DNA of 64,000 nt, taken from NCBI GenBank assembly GCA_907163375.1, contig CAJQUW010007057.1, positions 62,001-126,000 of the forward strand, given 5' to 3'. Position numbers and translations under genes: made by a program. The notes beneath the pieces were generated by a model, which searched no databases, was not told the DNA's origin, and was given only the letters and a program-made list of their open reading frames with translations. Of the stretch, positions 50,003-60,494 are shown piece by piece; the first letter of the stretch is position 1; the number at the start of each line of letters is the position of its first letter. The stretch is from Prostheceraeus crozeri. Lineage: Eukaryota > Platyhelminthes > Polycladida > Euryleptidae.

Positions 50003-50331
50003 TAAATAAAAAAACCACTAGATTTATTTTGATAAAATTAAAAACTAATTCTTGCACAATGTCTTTCGCCCACTATATTCGCCACTTTATTCAAGTGCAA
50101 ACGTGGACTGAATATAAAATACAAAATCTAAAATCATATAAGCTTACTTCTGCAGTAATATACCTATGAACAATCCTTTTGTTCATAGATTCATTGCTGT
50201 AGAAGTATAATTTCAGATTTTGTATTTTATATTCAATCCTGCATGTTTGCACTTGAATAAGAATGGACGAAATGCATTGTACAAGAATTAGTTTTTAATT
50301 TTATCAAAATGAATTTAGTGGCTTTATTTAT
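50003..50331. repeat. Foldback element, ~330 bp
   Basis: Two arms (about 50003-50178 and 50185-50331) are diverged reverse complements sharing TTGATAAAATTAAAAACTAA, TTCAAGTGCAAAC and GAATATAAAATACAAAATCT. The loop is only a few bases. It has the structure of a MITE and has no coding capacity. Confidence 0.78.
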
Positions 50332-51637
50332 AAGCTGAGTAAAGGGGAATCATTTTTTAGACATCATAATTATCATCAAATAATAAACGTTTTGTTTTAT
50401 TTACAACACAATACGAAACATAACGTTTTATTATAATTAGATCGAATATAGGCCTATTGTATGTAGCCCAGAATGTGTTGCTAACCTTACAAATATGCAA
50501 ATTATAATATTGTCATGTTTGCAACCATTACATAAAAATCCCGGCTAGCAAAAAATACATTGCATCCGATACATTCATGAGCAAAAGCAAATTATTTATT
50601 CATTCATTTTCGGAATAATTGATAGCATTCAACAAAATAAGCTTATTTGAATATTATTCAACAAAACTTATGTATGTGCATGCATTACGATATTGCAAAC
50701 TGATATGTGTGACGTACAATCGTCCAATTATTCAAATATACAGTAGAATCATAATCATTATCTAGATTTGCTTAATAAGCTTAGATACCTGTACCTTACA
50801 TTATTACATTGTTGCAGTACATTTAAATTATTCACTTACGTAAAAAAATCAATGCACAATCATAACATTTGATCGTCAAAATGGTTGCCTATGCATTGTA
50901 ATTTATAATCCTATGGTACAAACTTCAGTATTTTGCAGAAAACTTTGAGTATTATATTGATGATCACACAACAGTTCAATAACAGGAAGATGAAAATGTT
51001 CGAATAGCAGCGTTCCTTTTTAAGCATGGCAAAATGTATGTAAAGCCTCTAATTATGGTAAATTATCTTCGGCGGGAGGAATTAATCTAATTCCAATTCG
51101 AGAGTCACGAAATTTGAAACAAATTAATTGATATCAGATGATGCCATGTTTTATGGACAATTAAAATAATTTTTCTTTTATTTTTGCGATTTCATGAATT
51201 ATCTTCAACATTTATAATAATTTCGTGAAAATAAGCTTATAACTAATCCAGTGCGTATAGTTAATTCACCTAAACTTAATAGGAAATCAAAAGAGTAGAC
51301 ATCTCACCTGTAAACTCCGGCAATTGATGATATCAATCATAGAAAAACATTTTGTTGTACTGCATTAGACTATTTTCTTGTCAGAGATCACGAGATGACA
51401 TTCGAAGCCCTGGTTTTCAGCGACTAATGTAGGAGATAAAGTCAAGTCACTAAATATGAGGTGAACCAAATCACAAGATGTTTTGTAAGATGATAAAGGC
51501 AAAAGCTTAGTCGTCAACTGCTGGTCTGCAACTTGAAAATAGAAATAAAAGATCTGTGAATTGATTGTGGAGGTCGAATATGGGTGGTGGATTTAAGTTC
51601 CTCCAAATGTCCAAAGGAAAGGTGCTCAGGAATGGGA

Positions 51638-52135
51638 AAAAGACCGTCCCAGGACACCATAAAATTCAAAAAAATAGTATCTTTAAAAACGACATAAATT
51701 CATGAATTTGAACCCTTTTTCAGGTTTTTAAGACCTAAATTCATAAATTTAGACCATTTAAAAAGTACCATTTTTTGAAAAATCGGTATTTTTAAAAACG
51801 ACATAAATTCATGAATTTGAACCCTTTTTCAGGTTATGAAGACCTAAATACATAAATTTGGGTGTTTTTAAAAATACCCAATTTTTCAAATTTTTCAAAA
51901 TCTCAAATTTGAGAATTACAATTTTTACCCTTAAAATCATGACCGTTCCAGGACACCGAAAATCATAAAAGTTAACAATCTCAAATTTGAGAATTACAAT
52001 TTTCTCGCTTAAATCATGACCGTTCCAGGACACCGAAAAAATCATAAAAGTTAAGAAACTCAAATTTGTGATTATGACATTTTACTCCCAAAATCATGAC
52101 CGTTCCAGGACACAACATCAAAAAATTGGTATTTG
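51638..52135. repeat. Tandem repeats (CGTTCCAGGACACCGAAAAT) at the viral-element boundary
   Basis: GACCGTTCCAGGACACC recurs at 51654 (variant), 51941, 52018 and 52099, each with AAATCATAAAAGTTA and CTCAAATTTGAGAATTAC nearby. A further unit follows at 55651-55705. The array begins where element B stops and leads into virus-derived coding sequence. It may therefore be part of the virus-like element's terminal repeat. That is inference. Confidence 0.6.
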
Positions 52136-52217
52136 TAAAAACGTCTTTTAAATCCATTTTTCAGGTTATTAAAATATCAGATAACTAAAATGATGTGTCT
52201 AAAATGTTTCTTTAAAA

Positions 52218-52352
52218 ATGGAAGATGAAAATACAAAAGAAGCATCATCCCCCAGACTAGATGAGAATAATAATCCGAAACCAGGTGAAGAACCAATAAG
52301 TAGAGTAGATGCCGCCCCTTATAGACATGATTTAGCTTATCGAAATCATTAT
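52218..52352 (+). pseudogene. Duplicated fragment of the viral phospholipase A2 domain
   Basis: Bases 52254-52352 are identical to the inverse complement of 57356-57454 (99 of 99). They encode the VDAA..RHDLAYRNH catalytic segment. The upstream codons from ATG 52218 (MEDENTKEASSP) are different from those of the main copy. The fragment is cut off by element D three bases later. It is a recent partial copy, not a gene. Confidence 0.8.
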
Positions 52353-52355
52353 CTA

Positions 52356-55300
52356 CCCAAGCAACACAAAACGTGTAGGGAACGTGGCCGCGACGTTCCG
52401 AACGTGTCCGAACGTGGCCGGGGATTCATCACGTGTTGACAACGTGTGTGACACGTTGTCAAAACACACAATTTTTTTGTTGAATTCGTGACGTGATGGC
52501 CACGTGTGTGACACGTTGTCAAAACACACAATTTTTTGGTGAATTCGTGACGTGATGGCTACGTGTGTGATACGTTGTCAAAACACGCAATTTTTTAGTG
52601 AATTCGTGACGTGATGGCCACGTGTGTGACACGTTGTCAAAACACACCATTTTTGGTGAATTCGCAACACGTCTCGCACGTGTCGTGCACTTGCTATTAA
52701 CACAATTTTTTAAGAAAGTGCCCAGCAAACATATGACGTCATTGTGTCGTCCTATATTGATGTCACGTACCATGAGACGTCTATATGACCAGAGCGGGAT
52801 GTCACTGACCTCACATCAAAGACGTCAGAATGACCGCCCATGTACATCCGTATGACCAAACACATGATCAACGAGCCACAATTGCGATGAATTAAGAAAT
52901 TATGACGTTCCCGCTATGATGAATCATTTCCACTTTAATTGCACTAGCTTTGAGACTAACTTTTTTCATTTCCAATCTCTTTTATCTCGCTCATTCCATC
53001 ACTTTGTCTCTCTCTCCTCGCTTCTCTTGATACTTTTTCTCTGTCATAATTTCTCTTCTTTTTTCCTCCTCTTATCTTTCTGCTCATTTTTCTTCTCTCT
53101 GAGTATTTCTCGTCTTTTCTTTCTTTCTCTCTCTCTTGATTTCTCCTCATTTTCTTCCTTCTCTTCTCTGTCTCCTTATTTCTCACCCTTATCTTCCTCT
53201 TATTCTTCTCTTTCCTCATCTACTTCTATTTCTTATTCCTTGATAAATTTTCTTCAATTCTCATCTTTATCTTCCTTCATTTCTTTTCTCGCCTCACGTC
53301 TCTGAATCTAGCTTTCATTCATTTCTCTCTCATGATTTGTTTTTGAATTGATGTTTATCTTCGAAAGTAAGATTCATCATTAATTTCTACCCATGCATCT
53401 CTTATATTAATAGGATTCATACTTGGCATCTGAAGAATCACAATTTTGCGACTGCATTTGGAATATATTATAATTACAGCATTTTGATATTATCATACAA
53501 TAAGGCTTTTTATGGCTGTGCTAATTCGATGCATGGACTGAGTCATCTTTCTCTGGTTTACGCAGCGTTAAGATAAAGCGGTCATTGTATGCCCATCGCT
53601 ATTTCGTTTCCGAATAGAGGAGAACTGCGCACAGATTATCTCCCCACTACCGCCTGAGCGACTGACCTTCATAATCGACGCGTCACCATCGATAATCACA
53701 TGACAACGAGAAAGGAAACGTGCAAACGGTCTTCATTTCATTCCTGGCTACTCTGCGCATTGAACGTGATTCATGTCTAACATTACGGCCTTAGTGAAAC
53801 GTCTGCGACTTAGACCAAATTTTCTTGAACGACGCCTTGATCACCATCTCTTCTTTGGACATTTAGAGGAACTCAAATTCCGCGAACCACATTCGACCTC
53901 CACAATCAATTTACAGGTCATTTATTTTGTCTGTTTAAGTTGCCGACTTAGCTTTTGTCGTTATCATCTTACAAAATTTATTGTGATTTGGTTCACCTCA
54001 TCTAGTGACTTGACTTTATCTCCTACATTCGTCGCTGAAAACCAGGGCTTTGAGTGTCATCACGTGATAGTTATAGCTAGAGACAAGACTATAGTTTGAT
54101 GCATTCTGACCTCAAAAATGTTTTTGGATGATTAATATAATCAATTGCCAAAGCTTGCAGGTGAGATGTTTATACTCCTTTCATTGCCTAAGTTTAAGTG
54201 AATTAACTACATTATGCTGTATTAGTTTATGTTTTATTTAAATTTTGAAGCTTCATGAAATCGCAAAATATAAAAGAAATATGATTTTGTTGTCAATAAA
54301 ACGATAGCGTCATCTGATATCAATTAATTTGTTGCGAATTTCTTTGCTCTTGAATTCCATCCGAGTAAGATTGCTTTCTCACGCTTAAGATAATTTATCA
54401 TAATTAGAGGCTGACACACTTCAATCTTGGAATATTCTGTGATAAATGACATTGATCACCAGTCGCGGGAATAATTTAATCATTATTGCTGAGACTACTG
54501 TTATATGTACGTGCGTGTACAGTTAATATTTTTGGACTTATGCATACAGTATGTTTATGATTATGTGTGCATCCATTTGTCGAAAATCTATTTTTTATTT
54601 CCTACAAGTTGTCACATGAGTGTAATTTGAACCAGTCCGCAGTATGTGGATTAGTTTTGCCATGTAAGTCATCATGCAAATTGAATACAAATCCATGTGT
54701 CTATGAATTGTCTCATCATCTGTTTAAAACTCTGTTTCATTATCTAAGACGACGACTTTCTGAAATTCTCTGTAAATGTTTTAATGATGTGAATTGTTTT
54801 TTACAATATACTGTGAATGTCAACGAATTGTGCCATTCGAAAGATGTTTTGCAAACTTATGTTTTTTGCGTACAAAACAATATCTTTATTGTGTATTTCA
54901 GACAAGAGTCGCTGCCCCACAAGCATCAATACTGAAAATATGAATGGATTTAACCAAATCAATTCAACGAGTTCGTCCATATGGCGAGGGAGAATCTTTT
55001 GATCACTGTGTAGGCCTGGACTCATTTCTGAGAGGTAAGTGATTTTTGCACATTTTTTGTCACTGTCTCCGAATGTTATGGTTTTGCAGTGATGCTATAA
55101 TAAGCTGCAAATCCTTGGAACATTTCGTGGCAGTATGACGTTGAACAACAATGTTTTTTTTATTTTTTATGTAAATGTTAAATGTTTACTGGGCTAAGAA
55201 TTGGTGATCGCGAATAAAGCTATAATTGTAAACTGTAATTAGTAGTTTTATAATACGAATTAGAAGTGACAAGGTTGATGAGAAGTGCGGAATTCATTTT

Positions 55301-55650
55301 TGATTGAGGATAAATGTTTAACAAGTACGCTATATTCACTAATTTGATAACTTTGAGAGAAATGAGAGGCACTAGTACATTGAATAATTTCATAATTGAC
55401 CTAGAATGGGGTAGAAATAAGCGATAATAATAAAATGTAAGCCAGTAGGGGGCTAGTGCTAAATTTGACTAACGTGGCTTTTTGACGTGCTCCGCACGTG
55501 GGGAAAACTTTTTGAACGTGATAACTGAACGTGGTATACACTTTCCCACCACGTGTTTAGAACGTGCTCTGACGCGACACTTTCGACGTGTCGGACACGT
55601 TCATGAGACACGTGCACTGCACGTGTAGAACACTTTCATGGTTGCTTGGG
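52356..55650. mobile_element. TIR element D (ACGTG family), inserted in the virus-like element
   Basis: The ends CCCAAGCAAC and GTTGCTTGGG are perfect 10-bp inverted repeats. Both are followed inward by clusters of CACGTGT/ACGTGACACGTTGTC motifs (52368-52690, 55490-55632). The four ~60-bp units at 52435-52690 are a small tandem array. Element C lies inside it. No transposase is encoded. Confidence 0.75.
52721..55193 (-). mobile_element. TIR element C (GACGTC family), nested inside D
   Basis: The left end CCCAGCAAACATATGACGTC and right end (reverse reading CCCAGTAAACATTTAAC) are inverted repeats. The interior 52960-54340 matches element A inverted, including the pyrimidine tract at 52960-53340. 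The plus frames at 52916-53305 and 54567-54935 are low-complexity or unrecognised. Non-autonomous. Confidence 0.72.
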
Positions 55651-55870
55651 CACCGAAAATCATAAAAGTTGAGAATTTCAAATTCATGAGTTTAGACGTT
55701 TTTCAGGTTTTTAAAATATAACACGTGTCTAATAATATTTCTTTAAAAGTGGAAGAAACAAATGTGGAAGAAACCGCGGGGATGTATCCTTCAATATCAT
55801 ATGAACGTAGTCTACTACCCTCTCCCTTCTAACTTCTAGGGGTCTCTTAAGAAATTTTTTTTATTATAAA

Positions 55871-56299
55871 ATGAGCAACATATATGAGTTTTTTAAATTA
55901 TATGGAACGCAAACAAATACAAATTTTGATCTAAAGAAAATCGCAAATCAATTGGGAATAAAGAATTTTCAAATATTGATGAGAGACGAATTACAATTCA
56001 TAAAAAATAAGCCAACAATAACTATAAATTTCATAACAAATCTTCATACGTCAGATGAAAAAGGTGTACATTGGTCTGCAGGTATGTCTAATAAAAAAGG
56101 AGATGATTACTATTTTGACTCATACGGACTTCCACCTACAAACGAAGTTAAAAAATTACTTGTCAATGGAACTTATAATACATTTCAAATTCAAAAACCA
56201 GAAACAACTTACTGTGGTCAATTATGTCTTTATGTTTTATTTAAATTACAAAAAGGGGTACCATTTATTGATATTATGTTAGAATTGAACGAACCGTAG
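55871..56299 (+). CDS. Adenain-like cysteine protease of the virus-like element
   Basis: A 142-residue protein of the adenovirus-type (C5/Ulp1-fold) maturation protease family, a hallmark of Polintons and adintoviruses. Candidate catalytic residues are in order and spaced as expected: His67 in VHWSAG, Asp83 in YFDSYG and Cys115 in YCGQLC, with Gln108 possibly supplying the oxyanion hole. Its role would be cleavage of capsid precursors. The frame is intact, and it is the only rightward gene on the left side. It converges with the integrase gene 57 bp downstream. ATG 55871 follows an AT-rich leader. It is slightly short for the family, so the N-terminal part may be reduced. Confidence 0.82.
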   Translation: MSNIYEFFKLYGTQTNTNFDLKKIANQLGIKNFQILMRDELQFIKNKPTITINFITNLHTSDEKGVHWSAGMSNKKGDDYYFDSYGLPPTNEVKKLLVNGTYNTFQIQKPETTYCGQLCLYVLFKLQKGVPFIDIMLELNEP

Positions 56300-56356
56300 G
56301 TTCTATGGCTACGCCTAACAAGGGAATGTCATTCCCGAAACGTTAGTTCCAAAAAT
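56299..56356. terminator. Intergenic hairpin between convergent protease and integrase genes
   Basis: GGGAATGTCATTCCC (about 56321-56335) forms a short perfect stem between the stop codons of two converging genes. It may mark transcript ends. Evidence is position and symmetry only. Confidence 0.35.
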
Positions 56357-57327
56357 TAAAAATCGCTTCGTTGTAATTCATTTTGATAAAATCGGCCTCT
56401 GATATTTTCATCATCTAAATCTTTGATTTCGTAAGTAATCGGATAAGTTTGATTTATTTTGCAAACTTTAAATATCTCTTTAGTCCAATAACCAACAAAG
56501 CCTTTTTCAAATTTATTCTTATACTTAAATATTCTAACTCTATCTCCAATCTTAAATTTCGGCTTAAGTTTCTGTAAATTCGGATTACTCTCATTTGAAT
56601 AATTATTTTCGAATATTTTCTTTCGTATCAAATCAGGATCGTCAGAAGCATTCTTTGGGGTTTCTTCAATACTAGAATGAACTTTATTATTGTACTGCTC
56701 TACAACTCCTGGTAATATCGTCAACCATTTCTGATTTCTTTGCTCAGTAAATTTCTTGAATAATTTATTTTTTAACGTCCGATTGAATCTTTCTATTACT
56801 ACAGCCTTTCCAGCGTTTTCAGTTGAATACACAGTTTCAAATAGTGGCTGAACGTTTCGGTTATAAAATTCCGACCCTTTGTCAACAAACAATTTCCTTG
56901 GCTTTCTATTACTTTCTTTAAAGATTTCTTCAAACGCATATTTAACTGATAGACCACTTTTATTTTTTAAAGGCTTCACCCAAGCGTATCGTGTATATAA
57001 ATCTATAACAGTCAATGCGTATTTATAATCTTTTTCATTCGGCATATGAATAAGATCAGCACTCCAATTATCATCTTTATTAAATACTTTTACTTTCAAT
57101 AAATATTTAGGCCTTCTGTATTCTTTGTGGATTTCGGACGCATAGCGTTCTAGGTCATTCGACATTTCAGATGCGTAGGTTCGAGCGTTGCTCTCAGACA
57201 GCTTTGCTGTCGTGTCATTTAAACCCTGTCCGAATAATATTTTAGCTTGTAAAGCTTTCTTAACAAACATTCTTTCAATTCTTTCTCTGAATGTGGGATT
57301 TTGAATACTATCTAATTCTTGTATCAT
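56356..57327 (-). CDS. Retroviral-type integrase, fused at its N-terminus to a phospholipase tail
   Basis: Residues about 75-225 are an rve integrase core, the enzyme that inserts Polinton/adintovirus DNA into chromosomes. Asp91 lies in SADLIHMP, Asp149 in FVDKGSEF and Glu179 in VVIERFNR. The gap between the last two is 29 residues, shorter than the ~35 usual in retroviral integrases. Residues 255-323 form an SH3/chromo-like C-terminal part (KIGDRVRIFKYKNKFEKGF, FYQNELQ). The first ~36 residues (to FGQGL) look instead like the end of the neighbouring phospholipase protein. No HHCC zinc domain is present. The integrase N-terminus therefore seems lost and the two genes joined. Confidence 0.85.
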   Translation of the reverse strand: MIQELDSIQNPTFRERIERMFVKKALQAKILFGQGLNDTTAKLSESNARTYASEMSNDLERYASEIHKEYRRPKYLLKVKVFNKDDNWSADLIHMPNEKDYKYALTVIDLYTRYAWVKPLKNKSGLSVKYAFEEIFKESNRKPRKLFVDKGSEFYNRNVQPLFETVYSTENAGKAVVIERFNRTLKNKLFKKFTEQRNQKWLTILPGVVEQYNNKVHSSIEETPKNASDDPDLIRKKIFENNYSNESNPNLQKLKPKFKIGDRVRIFKYKNKFEKGFVGYWTKEIFKVCKINQTYPITYEIKDLDDENIRGRFYQNELQRSDF

Positions 57328-57676
57328 CTTCTTATCAGCTACATGTCGAGAACTTATAATGATTTCGATAAGCTAAATCATGTCTATAAGGGGCGGCATC
57401 TACTCTACTTATTGGTTCTTCACCTGGTTTCGGATTATTATTCTCATCTAGTCTTATATCTAATCGAGTTCCTGGACCGGTATATGAATGACCAGGAAGA
57501 TGTTTTTCTTTTGAATATTTACTCCAAATAAAGCCAGGAAAGTTTTCTAATGTTTTTTGTATGTCACCTCCAATATGCTGACAATTTGAGTTTTTATTTT
57601 TGTTTAATAGATAATTTAATAAATCTAAATTAGCAATTTTTAATTTAATTAAATTTTCGGAATTTGTAGAATTCAT
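57190..57676 (-). pseudogene. Parvovirus-type phospholipase A2 protein, frameshifted
   Basis: The open part (57335-57676, 113 residues) carries YTGPGTRLD (65-73), matching the calcium-loop YxGPG, and VDAAPYRHDLAYRNHY (92-107) with the HD-x-AY catalytic pair His99/Asp100. These are the hallmarks of the VP1-type PLA2 domain, which modifies membranes during entry in parvoviruses and is known in some Polinton/adinto-like elements. The frame ends just after this motif. The expected C-terminal helix is found in a different frame at the start of the integrase ORF. Hence there is one frame break near 57350. It overlaps the integrase reading frame as annotated. Confidence 0.8.
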
Positions 57677-57734
57677 TTTAAAAGATAAAATGAATGTTTT
57701 ACCTAATCGAACTTTGTTCAGAGGCTTTAGCCGA

Positions 57735-57765
57735 TCGGACCAAAGGTCCTGAGGTTATTACCTGA
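57735..57765. other. Intergenic palindrome GGACCAAAGGTCC
   Basis: GGACCAAAGGTCC followed by TGAGGTTATTACC lies between the phospholipase start and the end of the next leftward gene. The same motif in inverse orientation lies near 60462-60492. The two are shared, and each falls at a gene border. Confidence 0.6.
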
Positions 57766-57820
57766 TCATACTAGGACTTAGATTTATTCCAGAACCATCT
57801 TTAGTTTCTTTAATTTCAAT

Positions 57821-58240
57821 TTAATCATCGACATTGTGGAGAATATTTTTAAGAACTCGTTTTCCTTCATCAACTAAATTTAATTTACTAATAAAATTAT
57901 CTACTATTCCGTCACCCCTAGCAACTTTCTCTAACTCTCTATTATGACGTTTTTGTTCTTCTAATGCTGCCTTCTCTGATTTATTTTTATTTACTGCTTG
58001 GACAATACCAGCTGTCCCACCTGCAACACTTCCTGCAGCTGCTATGACACCTATTATTAGTGGAATTAATTGGAGAATCCCGACATTCTTTTCTTCTTGT
58101 AATTGAATATTCTCTATCATTGGTTTACTTATGTAATAATTTTTTTTGTTAATCGTAATAGTTTTAGGGGTATTTTTGTCAACAGTATTACGTAATTTTA
58201 ATTCAACAGTTTTATTATTATTACTTTTCTTTTGCGACAT
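57821..58240 (-). CDS. Small membrane-active virion protein candidate (139 aa)
   Basis: A basic N-terminal third is followed by a hydrophobic Gly/Ala-rich helix at residues 53-83 (GILQLIPLIIGVIAAAG), then a charged helical segment and a conserved-looking end. Position between phospholipase and capsid genes, size and the single hydrophobic segment fit the small capsid/core proteins (pX- or pVI-like) of adintovirus-type elements. No sequence motif proves this. The frame is intact. Start at the first ATG, preceded by an AT-rich leader with an AAGTTATCAAAAA direct repeat (58258-58371). Confidence 0.5.
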   Translation of the reverse strand: MSQKKSNNNKTVELKLRNTVDKNTPKTITINKKNYYISKPMIENIQLQEEKNVGILQLIPLIIGVIAAAGSVAGGTAGIVQAVNKNKSEKAALEEQKRHNRELEKVARGDGIVDNFISKLNLVDEGKRVLKNILHNVDD

Positions 58241-58406
58241 TTTTAATAAAAAAACTTAAAGTTATCAAAAATTTTAATCTATTTTAGTTATGAATACATT
58301 TTTATCTAAGAATTTTTTTAATCTCTTCTAGTTAGAAAAATTTTAAGTTAAGAATTTTGAAGTTATCAAAAAAAAAATAATTAATTAATCGACGAAGTCT
58401 TGGACT

Positions 58407-59764
58407 TTAGCCTATCATAGCCATCTTTCCATTAAGAATTTCAATAGAATATTTTACGTCTTCTAGCAATAAACCAAAAGCCATCAATGAAGTTGTGGAA
58501 TCTTTTTTTTCAATATTAATTGTTACATCACAACCATTTTTAATAATATCTTCTGATTGTGCACTTAAATCAAAACAGAAAATTGGATATAAATGTCTCC
58601 AATCTCCAGGAGTTAATTGTGGTTCAACTCCAAATTCTATACAAAGATTTCTATAAGCATCATATCCTTCCATAAATTGATTATTGGTATCATCGAATCT
58701 TAATGGATCAATTGGATATCGGGTTTGATTTAAAGCAACTTGTAAACTTCGAATTGTATTAATATGAAAAGATTATTGTTCTTATCAAAACTTGGAGAAT
58801 TATTTCTTTGAAATGTTAGTAATAAATATCTTGGTGTATTTGAAGTTCTAGTAAAATGCCAGTTAAATCTTTGCTCTGAAAAGTTACTGAACTAGCAGTT
58901 CTCTTTAGAAAATTTACTGGAATTGGTTTGTTAGTATTTAATCTTTTTGCAATAGCTAATTCGACCTCTAAACTAGGAGTAATATGCTTAATCCACCATT
59001 CAAGTCTATCAATTTTTAGATATGCTTTTTTTCCAGTCTTACCAAAAAAGATTAATTCATTATTTGCTGTGCGATGAATTACTAACTTAAATTTTAATTG
59101 ATATGATATTTTATCATAATCTAAATATCCGAATAATGGAGAAAATGACCAATTTACTGTCTGTTTACTTTTCTTGTTAAACTCTCGTCTTTCTTTATAT
59201 GCATCATTATTTGTTTTATTTAAATGTTTTGCAATATTTTCTACATCTTTCGCAATTCCTGCTGCATCTGTTCCAGCGTGAGTTAAATCATCAACAATTA
59301 TACCATCATTAGTATCAGGAAACCAACCTTCGATTTCATACTTTTTATTATTTTCACCAATTGTTACAAATCTAAGCATTGTATCAATTACACCTGGAGT
59401 CTCACTTATTGTTTCTATATTTTCAGTTGCAACATCTAAACGCATTTGTGTAAAGAATCTTGGAAAGAGGAGTGCAATATTATCGGTATCTGGTTGTAAA
59501 ATTGGCATCACTATATAAAGAATATTCACAGTGTAAAAATGAATCAGGTAGATATATATAACTCTGCTGATTATCAACTTCAAAAATTAAATCTCCTCCA
59601 GTATTTACTCTACTGGAAGATCCGGGATTCATAGCAATTCTTATATAGTCATTCTTTTTTTGATTATAACTAACACCTGGTGGTTTATCTAATTCAAATT
59701 TATTTTCAATTAGCGAAGACATTTTTGTAAAAAATAATTTGACTTTTTGTTTTTTCTCACACAC
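58407..59764 (-). pseudogene. Probable double-jelly-roll major capsid protein, split over three frames
   Basis: Three leftward frames run in series: 59480-59764, 58816-59583 and 58407-58673, about 440 residues in total. The first begins MSSLIENKFELDKPPGVSY and has a beta-rich stretch ending SFLHCEYSLYS. The second has LFPRFFTQMRLDVA, a D-rich loop and KISYQLKFKLVIHRTAN. The third has MEGYDAYRNLC, DWRHLYPIFCFDLSAQ. Layout, size, and the late YPIxxFDLS-type segment agree with Polinton-type hexon-fold capsid proteins. Frame changes lie at about 59500-59580 and 58760. The identification rests on motif resemblance and neighbourhood, not on a profile match. Confidence 0.58.
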
Positions 59765-59891
59765 AGAAAAAATTTTACTAAAAAAAAATTTTACTAAAAA
59801 AAATTTACTAAAAAAAATTTTACTAAAATAATTTTGCTAAGAAAATTTTACTAAAAAAATTTTGCTAAAAAATTTTACTAAAAAATATATT
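59765..59891. promoter_or_regulatory. AT-only tandem repeat upstream of the capsid gene
   Basis: A ~15-bp unit of the form TTTTACTAAAAAAAA repeats about seven times in 59770-59880, directly upstream of the leftward capsid gene and at the 3' end of the next gene. It may serve as a promoter or be replication slippage. Confidence 0.5.
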
Positions 59892-60422
59892 TTAGAATTT
59901 TGCTAGACCAGCTCCGCTGCTGCTTTGCTGGTTAGACCGAAGGTTGCTGCTCACGCCATTACCTCTTATTTCTTCAATTGAACGTTTTATGGCTACACCT
60001 GATTTCTTTTTATGTTTACTATCAGACGGAGCTCCGCTCCTCAAGGTTTCCCCCACAGTTATGTTAGCAATTTTGTTTTTTGTTTCCTCTGAAAGTTTTT
60101 TTAAATTTTTTAGTTCTTCAGAATCATTCCTAAGTTTACGAATAGCTTCTAGTTGTTTTAATTCGTTTTGAGACTTAACAGCATTTGATATTGCACTAGC
60201 TGTACTACCTATAGCAGCTGCTCCCTTTGCAGCAGATGTAATCAAATCTTTATTATTTTTAATTAAGTTAACGATACTTCCAATACCAGAAAAGATGCCA
60301 GCTCCTTCCGTGTGAACTGTTTCTCTATTATCATAATGATAAACAGATTTCATAGATGGTTCATGAGCAATTTTTTGATTTGAAGCAAAATGTTTAAGAT
60401 TGTGTTTATAAATTATGTGCAT
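59892..60422 (-). CDS. pVI-like minor capsid/core protein candidate (176 aa)
   Basis: The frame is intact. Residues 40-82 are Gly/Ala-rich and amphipathic (GAGIFSGIGSIVNLI, SAAKGAAAIGSTASA). A Lys/Glu-rich helix at about 83-125 and a basic Ser-rich C-terminus follow. A Gly-Ile-Phe-containing amphipathic helix preceding a charged helix is the layout of adenovirus protein VI and its adintovirus counterparts, which disrupt membranes. The homology is structural inference only. It lies next to the capsid gene in the same direction. Confidence 0.5.
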   Translation of the reverse strand: MHIIYKHNLKHFASNQKIAHEPSMKSVYHYDNRETVHTEGAGIFSGIGSIVNLIKNNKDLITSAAKGAAAIGSTASAISNAVKSQNELKQLEAIRKLRNDSEELKNLKKLSEETKNKIANITVGETLRSGAPSDSKHKKKSGVAIKRSIEEIRGNGVSSNLRSNQQSSSGAGLAKF

Positions 60423-60494
60423 TTTTTAGGAATAAATTTGACTTTTAGGAAAAATATTTACGATTGGTTAGTAACCTGAGGACCTTTGGTCCGT

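Larger units (their letters stand above)
43333..51638 (+). mobile_element. TIR element B (GACGTC family), probably interrupted by element E
   Basis: The left end CCCAGTAAACATGTGACGTC is almost identical to the left end of element C (52721). GACGTC motifs follow to about 43515. The sequence at about 51040-51640 matches the interior of elements A and C. I infer that B spans both, with the 5.5-kb element E and a foldback inserted into it. Its right part is lost where the viral repeat begins near 51638. No genes are recognisable in it. Confidence 0.45.

Noticed and set aside
52916-53305. 129-codon Ser/Phe/Leu-rich open frame
   Set aside because: It is the pyrimidine-rich tract of element C; the same tract appears inverted in element A, and the frame is low complexity only.
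54567-54935. 122-codon Cys-rich frame in element C
   Set aside because: The cysteines have no domain spacing I recognise and the element copies A and B do not keep this frame.
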